A model generated the notes under the pieces. The model did not search any database, had not been told where the DNA came from, and was given only the letters and a program-made list of their open reading frames with translations. Shown here piece by piece: positions 13,121 through 27,303 of a DNA stretch of 64,000 nucleotides. The stretch's first letter is position 1. Each line of letters begins with the position of its first letter. The position numbers and the translations under genes are program-made. The stretch comes from Monosporascus cannonballus (Eukaryota > Ascomycota > Sordariomycetes > Xylariales): positions 1 through 64,000 of the forward strand of contig QJNS01000285.1 of assembly GCA_004154925.1 (NCBI GenBank). Reading direction: 5' to 3'.

Positions 13121-13962
13121 ACGAATACAATAATTACAACTTAAGTACTTTAAAACGTAAAAAATCGATTTCACCGAAACGAACACAATTAAAAAAAAGA
13201 AGAACCTTAAACCCAAATTTTTTATTTAAATTAATACGTATATCGCGAGAATTGCGTTAATTTAAAAGAGATATATTTTTTTAAATACGGCTTATTAAAA
13301 TACAATGAATTAAAAACTTCAAAAACATTTTTTAAAAAAAGTCGTTTACCTCTTTTATTTTTGAAATACAAATCTTTGATAAAAGAGATTAATAATACGA
13401 AAACAAGAGTTTTCATTTTAAAAAGATTTTTTTTAAATCTAACGTATATATACAACGGCTAAACTACGATCGAAATGCTTAACTATTTGAAATAATTTAA
13501 GAAATTTAGCTGATTTAAGTAATTTAAGCAATCTCAACCAGATTATAAATATTATAGAAATTTAGAATATTTTATTTTTTAATTAAATATATATAAAAAC
13601 TATATCTTTTTGTATAGGTATTTACTTAATTTTTAGTTCTTAATTATTAATTTTATTCTTTAACTAAAGATATTGTTTTTAAATTAAGAAAAGAGTTTAC
13701 AAATCTCGTTAACAAATAATTTATTAAATCGTTTCTCGACTTACTATTACTCATAATTTAGAACCTCATTTCGAAAACTATTTATACTTTTAAATAAATA
13801 TATAACAAATTGATTACGATTTTCAATAAATATATAATAAATAATAAACGGTAAATACTAAATTGTAAATTAAATATAATTCATATATATATATATATAT
13901 TAAATAATTACACATTCAACATAAATAATTTTATTTTTAGTATATATTTTTTAAAATCTTAT

Positions 13963-14086
13963 TGTTATAGCACAGAAGAACAAGCGTCTAGCTATTATAC
14001 TACTAAAAGTGGAACGTTGTCAGCTCGAGCTCTAACCGCCTTATTCTGCTCTATATATATACTAGGTGCTACTTAGGACTGTAACA
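13963..14086 (-). mobile_element. Solo LTR, family D, with perfect TSD
   Basis: On the minus strand this 124-bp element reads TGTTACAGTCC...GCTATAACA and matches both terminal repeats of the TRIM-like element at 5575-6049. It is flanked by CTTAT on both sides (13958-13962 and 14087-14091), a perfect 5-bp duplication that fixes the LTR ends. It is less mutated than the copies at 5.6-6.0 kb. Confidence 0.9.
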
Positions 14087-14722
14087 CTTATTAATATTAT
14101 TAAATAAAGTAGAACGTAAAATTCTAGCACTTAATTCGACAGCTTAGTTAATAAGAGTTTGTTATATTTATTTAAAGGTTTACTTTACTCAACGTATATA
14201 CTAGAAAATTTAGCACTTATACGCTTTCACATTATTGAAAAATTTAATGATTTAATACTGCGAATACATTCTTCTTATGTTTTACATATCTTTGTATAGT
14301 AATAATATAAGTTAAGATATTTTCTAAAAAAAAATCGAATTGTTTTGACCGATTTTAATATATAAACTATATATAAAGATAGTAATTAAAACTTTTTTAC
14401 CTTAAACTTATATTAAATATAGCACAAATATTACTTTAAATTTATTGTATTGACGAGAAGAATAAATTTAACGTTATTAATATTTTTAAATTTAAATTGA
14501 AAATACATATTAAATAATTAAACTTTTATATAAATTTATAGTTTTTTCGAAAGTATATTTATGTATTGTATTAGTTGTTTCAACATCTTGAAACCATTAT
14601 ACTTCTAATATCAAATTTTTGAATTATTTTATATAAATTGCATATCAGATTTTAAAAATATAATATTTTCAACTGTAATATTATTTTTTAGTATAAAGTA
14701 AGTTACTTTATATATTAAGAAT

Positions 14723-15962
14723 TGTACAATTCTAAGAGTTGCCAAACGCTTTGACCTTTACAACTAATAGCTTGGCATGCTTAAACTAGCCTATATATAA
14801 TTAATTATATCGTCGATATTTTGTATTTTTAATTTTACATTTTTATTATTATTACGAGTTACCCTTAAAAAATAATACTTATTACCCGGGTTAGCAAATT
14901 AATCATCGCTAGAAATACAGGTCCTTAAAATTAAAAGGTTTTATCATATGCTATACTTAAACCATCAACCTTTACATTTCGTTAATATAATTCGTCGTCG
15001 GAGAGGAAATAGCAATAAGTAATATCGCTAGACTAAAAACATTAACCAATTTCGTCAACTTTTGACGTTAACTTTTATTACGTCAATTTTATTATGGAAG
15101 AAATAATTAATCGATAAAAAATTAACGTTATAAAAGATTTATATATACGAAATAATTTTATTAAATTTTTAAAATTTAATTCATTGTTAATATCGAAATT
15201 AATAACGTAACGTGGTTAATTCAACTCTTTATCGCCATTTTAGTTAATAATTAAACTAATTATTAATAAACCTCGTCGATAACTAAGCGTCGATAACTAA
15301 GCGTCGACATCTATATCTATATATATGGCTAAGTCGATAGCTAAATCGTCAACCCCTACACCTATAGCCGAATCGACAACTCTAACTTGTTAATAATTGC
15401 CGATAACTTTTAATCGACAGTTTTTTGTTAACGGTTCTTCGTCGACCTTTTGTAATTGACAATTTTAATAACTATATCGATAATCTTATTAAAAACCTTA
15501 TATTTTTTCGACCATATAATTAAATGTCTTTTTATACTATTACGTATAACAAAAACGAAAAGGGTTTTTTAAAAGCAATAATGAGATTTGATAATTTTGA
15601 CAAAGCTAATATCGAATCTTTGCTTACTCGATAGTTAAAATCGTTCTCTTTTCTTTTATTAACTTCGACGGTTATAATAAATGTGGACATTTTGACGGTA
15701 GAAGCGTCCAAAAGAATATAAGAACAAAAGCTATACCAACTTGCTATTATTTCTAGAAGACAATAATAAAACAGCTAGGTTTAGCTATATTTATTTTATT
15801 TTAAAAGGGCCTTTATTAAGGATTATAAGGTTTTAAGAGCTGCTGAACGCTTTAATATTAGCAATTAACAATTTAGCAGGTCTAAGCTAGCTTATATATA
15901 ATTAATCAATTCGCCGACATTCTATATTCTATTTTAATGTTATATTTTTATTATTTATACGA
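14723..15962 (+). mobile_element. Small LTR element, family E (approximate ends)
   Basis: Direct repeats of about 138 bp (14723 to about 14860, and 15824 to about 15962) share TAAGAG, AACGCTTT, CTAGC(C/T)TATATATAATTAAT and a (TTA)-rich tail. The left copy begins TGTAC. The right copy begins TATAAGG, with TG changed to TA. The roughly 1-kb interior carries CpG-retaining, RIP-degraded sequence with no recognisable protein motif. The right ends of the LTRs are uncertain and I found no target-site duplication. Confidence 0.6.
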
Positions 15963-17690
15963 TTTTATTTTTAATAATAATAATATATATATATTAATTT
16001 TGCTATATTATATTTAATTGTATTTTCTATGTATTGTATTTTATTTACTTAATAAGAAACCTGTCTATATAAAAATATTACTCTACGTATTATATTATTT
16101 CTTTTAAATAAAATTGTTTCATTTGATATTTTTGACTTTAAAATCTTTTGTATTTTAAAATAACATTAATTAATTTTCGTTAATTTTATTATATATATTA
16201 TATAATACAAATATCATTTATATTATCAAGTTCGTATTTTAAAGTATATAACTTATAGCTGGAAGTTCGTAAGTTCGTATCCAAGCTTTTTCTTTAATCT
16301 CTTTATCATATATTACGTTAATAAAATTTAAAACCAATTTTCGCCATTTTTAACTTTTAGGTTTTTAAATATACAAATCGTTTTATTCTTATTATAATTT
16401 ATATACTCTTTAAAGTAATATCTATATACTTTAATATGGTTATACAATAATAAATATAAATTAATATCTTTTATTATTATTAATATTTATAGCTACAAAA
16501 CGATAAATATTAAAATATTACATTATTAAAAGATATATATCTATCTCTTTAATTTTAAATCGCTATCCTTTATATAATTCATATTGAATTATATATTTCG
16601 ACGTTTAAAACTTTATATTTATTTAGTAGTTTAACTTAAGCTTATTTTCGCAATTTAATATTTTTTTAAACAAACTCAACTTTGGAAATTATTTAGTTTT
16701 ATTAATAATTTAATATTCAACTAAATAAATGTGTAAAGTGTAAAAGAAATTAAATATCATAAGAAAAAATAACCAATTTCATTTAATATCAATATTTTAG
16801 TTTTATATAAAACGAATAAAACGTGCAACTAATTATATTTAAAATCTTAACCTATAAAGTATATTATTCAAATATAGTAAGTATTTAATATATCGACTAT
16901 TTTCGTTATATAATAGTTTTTACATAGTATTTTATTTATATTTTATATAATTTAAACATTTTCTTACTAAAGTTCACTTTACTTTAATATAGAAATATTT
17001 ATCCATTAAAATTACTTTTTATAATCAACATTATAGCGCGGCATAGTGTTTTAGTCGATAGTAACTCGAGAAGTTGCCGTAGAACAATTGAGCTATAAAA
17101 CTCGCAAGGATTTGCAAAGTCTTTTATATATACGTAAGGTTTATTTTTAAAGTTTGCCGCCTAAAGCTTAATATCTCGATCTTGTCGAACCGTAAAGTCA
17201 ACGAGTGTAAGGTTTATTAAAGTCAAAGCTTATTAGCAACTACGTATTAATCGGTTTTAAAATAAAGATTTACAAAATTATCAACAGCTTTATACACTTA
17301 TAAAGTATAATAATGCTTTAGTAATTAAATATTTTATTTTAAATTTTAAAGTAAAAATGTTTTAAAAAAACACAATTATCATAATATATATAGTTATTTT
17401 TTACAATGTAAAGCAAGATATTTATGTTTTATTTAAAGCTCAAAGTTACTAATCTTTTCGTTTTATAAATATTATTACACTATTGTCATTCTTATATTTA
17501 CATAATTAGTACAAGATCTACTAATACCTTTTAGAGCTCGAAGACTTAAATTATTAGCTATAAAAATAGCCGTTAAAACGAAGGCTATTGTGCTATAAAC
17601 TCTTCACTTGCTAGAGCGTATAACGCGCGCGATTTAATGCGTTAATATTTAAGAGCAAACAAAGTGCGTCGAAACTGCGAACAACCTTTT
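15963..17690. other. AT-rich stretch with repeat R3
   Basis: Mostly AT-rich RIP sequence without genes. A CpG-containing stretch at about 17030-17275 includes a repeat matching the right block (see R3). The last 150 bases before the Gypsy LTR also retain CpG. Confidence 0.65.
17160..17275 (+). repeat. Dispersed repeat R3, left copy
   Basis: This aligns with about 55640-55745 in the same orientation. Shared blocks are GTCGAACCG/GCCGAACCG, AAGGTTTAT, TTAGCAACTA and AAATAAAG(A/C)TTTAC. The copy on the right keeps more G+C. No element boundaries or coding content were recognised. Confidence 0.65.
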
Positions 17691-18043
17691 TATCACGTCT
17701 TGACAAGCTTCGGCCTCCAGAAACGATCGTAACAGGAACAGCCAAGAAGACCAAGTGGGTCAGGTTACGTGACAAATCACTAACTTACTAGTAGTAAACC
17801 AATAAGCCGGATCGCTTAATTTACTAATAATAAGCTAATAAGCCGGACTAAAATATATACGTTCGTTATTTTTATAATTTAAATAATAATAATTTATAAT
17901 GTAATTTCGTTGCTTAAAAAGTTTTTGATATTACGAAACGTAATTAATTCTATTATTTATTATTTAAAAGTCCGATACTATTTTTATTAATATCAACCCG
18001 TATAACTTAAATATAATAATTAATTAAACCGTTAATGGTTATA
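17691..18043 (+). repeat. 5' LTR of outer Gypsy (family B)
   Basis: A 353-bp LTR opening TATCACGTCTTGACAAGC (TGT mutated to TAT). The first 140 bases keep high G+C. It is homologous to 32527-32877 and, more distantly, to 62351-62727. Confidence 0.9.
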
Positions 18044-19958
18044 AGGTATAAATTTTTATTTAATAATATTATTAAAATATCGATTAACAGTTAAAAAATT
18101 CTTATTTAACAATTATAAGCTCGGATTCGGGAATTCTAGAGGAAAATTTAACAACTTATTATTTAAGTTAAAGTTACTTTACTTATACAAACTTTCTTTA
18201 CTAAAATAAAATCCACAAAACCGGAGCTATATAATAAAAAAAGAACTTTCGAAATTTTTAACCCAAACACGCGTTTACCTTCGATTTTTTCCTTTAATAA
18301 GTTAATAAATCAAGTATTAGCGATAAAAGCCAACTTAATAAAAAACGCGCCCGATTAATTGGAACTCGTTATAAAAAATTATATAAAATTCGGACAGAAA
18401 AATATTTACTAACGGAATTTTCTTATTATATATTAATTTCGAAAACAAATTACGTAATAATTTAGAAAACTCGGCTAAAAAGTGTTTGCAATATAATAAC
18501 TTTATTAATCACGGTAAAAACCTAATTTTTAAACATATAATTACTGTTAAATGCTCTAAAATAAAGACCGAATAGAATAATAGAAAAATTAACGCCTTTA
18601 TCGATAAATTTTATTAAGAAGTAAAAACAAATAGAAAAGAAATTATATGCGGATCAAATAATTTATTCCATTTGATTAATATACTATATAAATAGTTAAA
18701 ATGAATAATTAATAATTTAAACCCCGATAAAATATATATTATATGATCTAGCTGTATCAAGCTTAAATAGAAAAAAAAGAAATATATCTTTTATTTCTTA
18801 TAAGATCGCATTAAAACTTATGAAATTCGGAACGGTTAACGCAAAAAAAAAATTTTATAATTATAACAAAATAGGACATTACTAAAACATTTATAAAAAA
18901 CCTCGACGATTAAACAATTAGACACTTATTTCAAAAAATTAACTAATTGACCTAAACGAAAATCATTCGACAAAAATAAGCAAAACGTTAATATAATTCC
19001 GACCTAATACGAATAAAATCTATTACGATAAAAGATTTATTACAAAATACGCATAATCGAAAACCTAAGCTAAAATACATTAAAAATAAATACTACGTTT
19101 TAAAAATATGATTAAGAAATACCAGCAATAAATAAAAATTATTAACTTTAAAATCCTAGATAAATGTAGCAAAATATATGTTATATATTATAAATAACGA
19201 GAATTTCCGATTCGTAATAAATAGAAAATATCGCTTTATTAAAGTATTGTACGTATATATAAACATTCGATTTTTTTAATTAAACCGAAAATAATAAAGC
19301 TAATAAACAGTAATCTTAAAATTTTCGAACTATTACCTCTTAAAATAATATCGATAAACAAAAATTTTATAAATTCCATCTAAAAAATAATATTTATAAA
19401 ATACCCGCCGTTATTTTTACGATTAGTAGAATTATTAATCCGCAAAAAAGTTAATTCAGTATATGGTAAATATATATTACCAAAAGGCTGTTACGGATCT
19501 TTATTTTCAAATAGCGTTTATTATAAAACCGGAAAAGAAGTATTAAAAAAAGAAATTCGATAGTTTATATAAAATCTTTACTAGAAAAACGACGAATCGT
19601 AAAAGGCCTAATAGGACGTTATGCGCTATATAGAAAAACAATTTACCAAATAAGACAAAAATTTACAAGATAGTCCAAAAACTTAATACAACTTAAAAAG
19701 TAAATACGTCGACAAAAACGAGAAACGTAATAATTTAAAGTATTATACGAAATAAATATAAACAAAATTTAATAAATTCGAAAAAATGTTATAAAAACTC
19801 CTTATAAAAAGCCGTCAAATACTAAAACCTAAAAGGAATAAAAAAGAATTTTAGAAAAAGGCTTTAAACGCGATAATAAAAACCGTTAATAATTATAATA
19901 CCTTAAATATACGAATTAAAACGTATTAGTATATTATAATAATAAAATACGAAATTGT
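18044..19958 (+). pseudogene. gag remnant of outer Gypsy
   Basis: RIP-destroyed gag region between the 5' LTR and the insertion point of the second Gypsy. At about 18853-18912 a zinc-knuckle pattern is readable as YNYNKIGHY-stop-NIYKKP. The cysteines of a CCHC motif appear as tyrosines (TGT to TAT) and a probable tryptophan as a stop, all G-to-A on the coding strand. Stops are frequent throughout. Confidence 0.75.
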
Positions 19959-20164
19959 TGTAAAAATGCAGCCCTTATAAGGATAAGGCTGGTAGCCGAC
20001 CAGCTACCGATCAGCCACCGACCCACTTATTAACATAAATCTACTATCTGGCAGCTAATGGAAAATGCTAGAGAGAAAAAATTTAATATATTTACTTTTT
20101 GGAATTTACTTTATAATTAATCGGAGATTACCTTATTTAACTTATAGTTATCCATTATTTTACA
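19959..20164 (+). repeat. 5' LTR of inner Gypsy (family A)
   Basis: TGTAAAAATGCAG...TTTTACA. It aligns with 27099-27303 and with the reverse complement of the solo LTR at 12555-12760. Confidence 0.92.
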
Positions 20165-23100
20165 ATTTTTTATTTACCATAAAAAATAACGCGATAATTA
20201 TTAAAAATAAAATTCGTCGATTGCAAAACGAACCTAGGTTATTAATCGAAAAGATCGCCGATTGGAACCTAACCGACGAACGATCGATTACGGTACGGAA
20301 ATAGGCGAAAAAGCTTATAACGGAGCCCTAACGGGCAGAAAATTATGGTCCTCGAAATCCCGAATTACCTTATATATATAATAAGGATATATCCCGATAA
20401 CTATTAGCTGAACGGTCGGAAAACGGGCGTAATATAACGAACGCGTCCCGGAATTTAAAATAAAAAAGGGTTAAACCTTTTAATAATAACCAGATTTTGG
20501 AAATTATTTATTAACAAAACGAATAATATTCGAAATTATTTTAATAATTAATTATATAATAAATAATAATATAAGTTAAGAAAATAAAATTTAATAAATT
20601 AATTATAATATCGTTATAAAAACTTAAAGATAATAAGTAAATATTGCGTTATAATTATATGAAATTTTTAAATACGTATCGATTAAAAAAAACGAATAAA
20701 AATTATTACGAAAACTTATACCAAAAAGTTAAGAAAAAATACTTTTATTTATATCTAATAAGTTATAAGTTATATAAATATTTTTATTATAAATACGTAA
20801 TAATTATATTATATTATATTTAATTACTTTAATTACGAAAAAAAATTGAAAATAAAATATTTATAAATTTGTATTAAGAAGAATTACGTAAATCCTAATT
20901 TTTTGGATAAGGAATATAAGAGATAATTTATAAAATTATAATAACGATCCAATTAATCACCGTTGAACTTTTATATTAAATAAAAGTTCTTGATTAATAA
21001 AATAAAGTTTATAAACGTTTTTAACCCGGAAAACGATCGAAATAATAAACGTTTTGTTTTTAATTATTTTTATAAATTAATATTACGGTTATAAAATATT
21101 TTATTATAAAAAAACGTTAAATTAAAACGAATTAATAACATAATAAATAAAATAAAACGTTATTAGGACGTTTAAAAAAAGCAAAAAAAATCGATTATTT
21201 TCCGCTAAAGGTATTAATAAGGATAAACGATTTTATTTTAACTTTTTCGAATAAAAAATCGTTAAGATAAATTAAAAACGCCGCATAAAAATAATAAGGA
21301 TTATGGGCGTTTTTATATGCAGAAAATAAATAATTACCGATTTAATTCCGATTAAAATAAATTTATATAATTTAATACTTTTAATTTTCATAAAGGTTTA
21401 TTTAAATATTATAATTATAAAAAACTAAATTATAAAAGTATAAATTATAAATTAAAAAAGGATACGAAAACCTTATTATCCCGGCTATATAAAAACCGAT
21501 TTCCGAAAGCCGTAAATAACGTTATAATATATAACAATAAATTAAATTAATCCTTAAACGTAAACCTAAAAAAGGAACCAGAATAAACGTATACGTTTAA
21601 TCCATTTCGGCTAATAATTATAAAATAGTCGGAATAAAACAACTTTTCAAAAAAAAGAAGTATTTATTAAAAGAAATACGGAGGATATGGCGGTATAAAT
21701 AAATATAAATACCAGAATACAAATAAATATTATAAGTAAAAAATTAATAAGAAAACTTAATTTCTAATTAATTTCCGTAAATATTCCGAGCCTTATCGGC
21801 ATTAATAATACGTATATTAAATATTATAAGGCTTATAAAATTTTTATTAACATAATAAATAATAACGAAAACGAACGGAAATTTAAATAAATTTATTTTA
21901 TAATATGCCATAATTAAAAAACGCCCGGTTTTTTATTATTTAAATCCGGAATAAGTAAATTAGGGATTTTGTTAAATATAATTATATATTAATAGTTATA
22001 CGGACCTTTACAAAAGATCGATAAATAGAAAATTATAAATTTAACGTTTTTCGGTAAGCAAATTTATACGGTTAATTTAATTAATTTAGCCGAAAAGTTA
22101 AATATTTTGGAATTTATGAAATAATAAAAACGGAAATTAACCGATTTTCTTATATAATTAAAGAATTTCCGACAAATATATTCCGAAAAAGTAACGAAAA
22201 AGATATTTTAATTGTTAAGGGCAAAATATATAATAAATTTAATCTTAAAGAAAATACGTTTATTTGGTTTCATTTACCTTATTGCGAAAACTTAAAAAAA
22301 GTATTTGAAAAATATATCCGAAAAAATTTAAAGGTAAGCCGGATACGTTATTTAAAAACGGACGTAAAAGTATTAATATTATTTGTACATAAAAAAACGG
22401 CAGTTTCCGATTATACTTTAATTATAAGTGGTTAAATAGGGTAATAATAAAAAATCGATATTTTTTACCTTTAATTGTAAAAGTAATAAATCGCCTAAAA
22501 TTAAATAAGATATTTTCGAAAATTAATTTTAAAAATAATTATTACCGTATTAAAATTATAAAGGATAATTAATAAAAAAATCTTTTTCCGAACGTAATAC
22601 GGATAATTTAAATATACAGTTATGTTATTTAGCTTTATTAACGCCTTAATTACATTTTAAATTTATATACATAAGGTATTAATTAAATTAATTAATTATA
22701 TATATATAATATATTTAAATAATATAATTATTTATTCGGATAGCGAAAACAAATATACGAAATATTTTTAATTGGTTTACGAACGTTTATTATAATAGTA
22801 ATTATTTATTAAAACGTTTAAAGATAAATTTTTTAAAAAAAGAATAAAGTTCCTAATATTTATAATTAATACCGACGGTTTGAAAATGGACCGCCGACGG
22901 GTTAATATTATTAAAACATAATTAAAATCAAAGTAAATTTATAATATTTAAGTATTTTGGGATTTGCGAATTTTTATCGGAAATTTATCGCCCATTATTT
23001 GTATATTACCGAATTTATTATTAAGTTCTTAAAAAGGGCGTAAGGCAAAAAAAAACAATAGAATTCCGGTAGTCCGAAAGAGTTAAAAAGGCGTTCCGAA

Positions 23101-26100
23101 ACTTAAAAAATACTTTTCAGTCGGTGACCATTTTCCGATATTAGGATAACGCCAAAAATACCAAAGTTAAAATAAACGCCTTAATAAAAGCTATATCAAG
23201 AATACTTTTATAAAAATACGGAAAATATTAATATTTAATTATATATTAATTGCGAAAGTTAAGTTTAACAGAAAAGCGGTAAATTATAAAGTAATAAAAT
23301 TATTAGTAGTAATACCTTAAAAGTACGGAAAATTTTTTCTTAATATTTACTGATTATATAACGTTAAAGGATATAATAAAAATACCGGCGCGTAACTTTA
23401 AAAAAAGGTTAATCCGAGAAGTTTACCGTCTTACGTATTTTGATTTTAAAATTTAATACTAACCGGATGCCGTTAACTCGGCGAATAAGCTATTTAGATG
23501 CCCGGGTTACATATTAAAGGAAATCGTATATAAAAACGTAATTCTTACGTTATTTAACAAATTCGGATTTACAAATAATATGCCGAAAAACGTACGGAAA
23601 ACGGTTGCAAATATATAACGTAATTTAAAATATTATAAAAGAGTAAAAATCTTTATAAAAATAACGTAAAATTCGTTCGTTATAAAATTTCCAGATAAAT
23701 TTTAAATAGCGGAAGCTTAAGTAATTATTATCCGCGTAAAAAAAGCGGAAAACTTTCGTTATACGATCGTAAAGAATTTTCAAAAAAAAAAGAAAAATAA
23801 GGAATTATATATTTGCCGAATTTATCGTCTACGAATAATAATATAAATGTAAATCGTAATAATAATATAATTAGTAATTAAATAATAATAACCATAAATT
23901 ACGACCATATTATAATTAGATACCGGAAAATCTGGAAAAAACAATTAATATTAAAATTATTATTTATAATTAATACGTTTTACATCCTTTGGTAAAAAAG
24001 TTATTTAAAAACGAAACAGCATTTTAGCCGAAAATTTCTCAATAATTTTATAATTAAGATCCGAAATTACAAATTAAGGATTTAAATATTATAAAGCTAA
24101 TACGGATAATTAAACGCCAAACCGGAATAAAAAAAGATATTTCTTAGACTTAAATAAGGTTTTTTATTATCGGGATAAATTTGTAATTACATTATAAAGC
24201 GTTTTATAGGAATAATTAATTAATTAATATTATAATAATTTAAGGTTAAAATATATAAGATATATCCGTATATTAAAATTAATAACTAAAAAGTTTTATT
24301 AGGAAAATATAACAAACGATATCCGAAAATATATTAAGTAATATCCTAATTATTAGAGCATAATAAATTTACGTTATAAACTATATAGATAATTATAACC
24401 CTTACCGTTATTTAAATAATTTTTTTAAAAAATTTCGTTAAATTTTATTACGAGATTTCCTAAAAGCCTAGGTTTAAACGGGCTAAAATATGATATAATT
24501 CTGGTAATTGTCAACCGCTTTATAAAATTAGGACTATTTATTTTTACGGTTAAAACTTTAACCGTAACCGAATTAACTTAATTACTTCATAACAAAATTA
24601 AATATAGATTCGGTACGCCAGCCGCAATTATGAATAATAAAAATAAGTTATTAACGAATCAATTTTAGGCGGGATTTTATAATAAGCAAAAAAATAAAAC
24701 AACAAATATTAATTATTTATTATTCGTAAATTAATAAGTAAACGGAACATATTTATTAGATTTTAAAATATTACTTCCGTAATTACGTTAATAAGCATTA
24801 AAATAACTAAATAAGGTTATTACGAAATACGGAATTCGTATATAATAATACGTAAAATACGTTTACCGGCCGCTTTTCGTTCGAAGCCCTATATAAGTAT
24901 TATTTAAGGATAAAAAAATATTATTTATAAAAATTTAAGGGATAAATATAAGGAATTAAAAAACACCTTAAGAAAATAACAATTTTTTATCGAATAATAT
25001 ACAAATATTGGAAAAAAATAATGGCAGCGCATAAAAAATATTATAATTAACGTTATACGCCCATAAAATTTTAATTAAGATAATAAGTAAATTTATCAAT
25101 TAAAGATTTTAAATTTAAAAATAAAAGGCTTATATTTATTTATATCCGGATTATAATTAAAAAGCGAATAAGTTTTTAGGCGTATAAAATAATCTTTTTT
25201 ATTAAATATTAACGGATATATAATGTATTTTTAGTATTTTTATTAAAACCATAATATAATCGGAAACCGGATAACATCCAAATAACGTTATCGGACTTAA
25301 TAAAAAAATAGGAAAAATAAATGGTAAAAAAAATATTCTCTGTTACCGAAATAACCGGAAATAACGCAAATATCTAATTAAATAAAAAGGTTAGCTTATT
25401 AAATATAATACGTAATAACCCCGAAAACATTTCGAATACGTATTTAAAATATTATAACGTTACGAAAAAAGTTTAATACGTATATAGAAAATAAAACGAC
25501 TTAAAAATTATAAAATAATAATAGCCCGATCGGAAATTAATTACTTAATAATTATAATAATTACAAAAAATAATTTTAAGTAAAGTTAAAATATTAATAT
25601 TAAAGTATTACTTAATTATATAATTATTTTTAAATTTTTGGCAAATAATTACTTTGCGATATATCGATTACAAATTTATAAGTAACGTAAAAAAAAATTA
25701 AATTTTTATTTCGAAAATAAAATTTCGTAATAAATTATTAAGCTTTATGTTAATTAGCTTTTGGTAAACGTATTAAAGAAATTAATATAAGAATATCGGA
25801 AAATAATTAGAAAACATATAACGACAAAAAGCGGGTACGTTTATTAAACTTATTAGGCGTAAAATCCGGAAAAAACTTAAAAACGTTTTATTTTTTACGA
25901 AAAATAAGGTTTAAATAACCGGAATATAATTTGTTATTAATTGGAAATAAGGCGCCGTACTTAAAACGTTTAATATATTTAAGTTTAATAATAATTTTGC
26001 CGAATAAACCCGTTTTTTAATTATAATTATTAATAAATATTAAAATTTTGTTAAAGCGTTAAAAACGGGCAGAAAATATTTATAAACAAAAGGCGTAACG

Positions 26101-27098
26101 GTATAACGGTTTTCGAAAATTATTTTATTTATAAGAATATCTTAAAATTATACCTAATCGGAAATTAATTGCGGAATAATAAAAAGAAAATTATAATATA
26201 TAAAAAAAAAACTTAAATTTGCAAACTTATAAAACGGTATTAAAATTGGATTTCCGTAATTATAATGGACGATCGGAAATCGATTTTAATTATATTAAGA
26301 AAACGATATTCCTTAATAATAATTATATTAAGGAGGAATTTGACCTTACGAAAAACGTTCGTATTAAGTACTTATAATACAAACTTTTTCGAATTCATCG
26401 ATTAACTTTTAATTATCGGTACCGAATTAAAAAATTGTTTAGGCGGCATTTTTAAAAACGATCGGAATTTAAACGGAAATTAAATAGTAATATTAATAAT
26501 ATTAAGAATAATTACTTATAACGCGAAAAGTTTTCTAATAATAATTAGTTACGACGTAATTTAAAGCGCCCGGAACCTAAATATAAATCGTATGATAATC
26601 GAAATAACGTTATATTACGTAAATATAATACGGTTTATTATTATCCGTAATACAATTAATATTTATTTTATTATCGGCGTTAAAGGGATAACGCTAAAAG
26701 AAATTCTAGTTTTTCTTAATATTAAAATATTATTTTTTTGAGAATTTCTTACGAGAAAGAAATATGGCGAACGGAGATAATACCCAAAATAAACGGAAAA
26801 GGCGAAATAAATAAAAAATAGGAGACCGAACGGAACGCGTACGCAAAAAGAATAAAGATAAAAACGCGAAAGAAAAAAAAAGGTAAACAAAATGGTATTA
26901 AGAACAGATTATAATAAAAAATTATGCGGAATTCATTTAATTACGTAATATAATACGTATTAATTATTACGGCAATTATTTATAACATAATATAATGGTA
27001 AATTATCGGTAAATATACGTAACCAGATTTGTGAAACGTATTATATTAAAATAGTAATATTATTATTAAGGATTAATAATTTAAAAAAAGGGAATAAT
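20165..27098 (+). pseudogene. gag-pol remnant of inner Gypsy
   Basis: No frame is open, but domain landmarks survive in order. The RT active-site box at about 22708-22746 reads IYLNNIIIYSDSE, where the catalytic aspartates of the usual DD pair have become asparagines (GAT to AAT). The RT thumb at about 22954-23001 reads ILGFANFYRKFIAHYL. An integrase core segment at about 24482-24552 reads YDIILVIVNRF, again with D to N. The upstream 2.4 kb is presumably gag and protease. The plus strand is strongly A-rich. Confidence 0.9.
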
Positions 27099-27303
27099 TA
27101 TGAAAATACAGCCTTTGTATAAATAAGGCTGGTAACCGACCAGTTACCGATTAGTTACCGACTTACTTATTAATATAAATTTACCATCTGGCAGCTAATA
27201 GAAAACGCCAGATAAAACTAACCCCTACATTTATTTTTTGAAATCTGCTTTACGACTGGTCGGTAACCACCTTACCTAGCTCATAGTTATCTATTATCTT
27301 ACA
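27099..27303 (+). repeat. 3' LTR of inner Gypsy (family A)
   Basis: A 205-bp LTR opening TATGAAAATACAG (TGT mutated) and ending ATCTTACA. It lies directly downstream of the purine tract. Confidence 0.92.

Larger units (their letters stand above)
19959..27303 (+). mobile_element. Inner Ty3/Gypsy retrotransposon (family A)
   Basis: LTRs of 206 bp (19959-20164) and 205 bp (27099-27303) bound a 7.3-kb element inserted between gag and pol of the outer Gypsy. A purine run AAAAAAAGGGAA at about 27083-27094 directly precedes the 3' LTR and fits a polypurine tract. Pol order is RT then integrase, which defines Ty3/Gypsy. The flanks ATTGT/ATTTT match at only four of five bases, so the target-site duplication is degraded or my ends are slightly off. 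RIP has destroyed all frames. Confidence 0.92.

Noticed and set aside
13231..13455. 74-residue minus-strand frame in the AT desert (also 11435-11635, 27543-27725 and 61101-61340)
   Set aside because: K/N/I/F/Y-rich chance frames with no domain, codon structure or neighbour support.
26663..26890. 75-residue minus-strand frame inside the inner Gypsy
   Set aside because: It is antisense to the pol remnants and low complexity (F/Y/S-rich), an effect of A-rich plus-strand composition.
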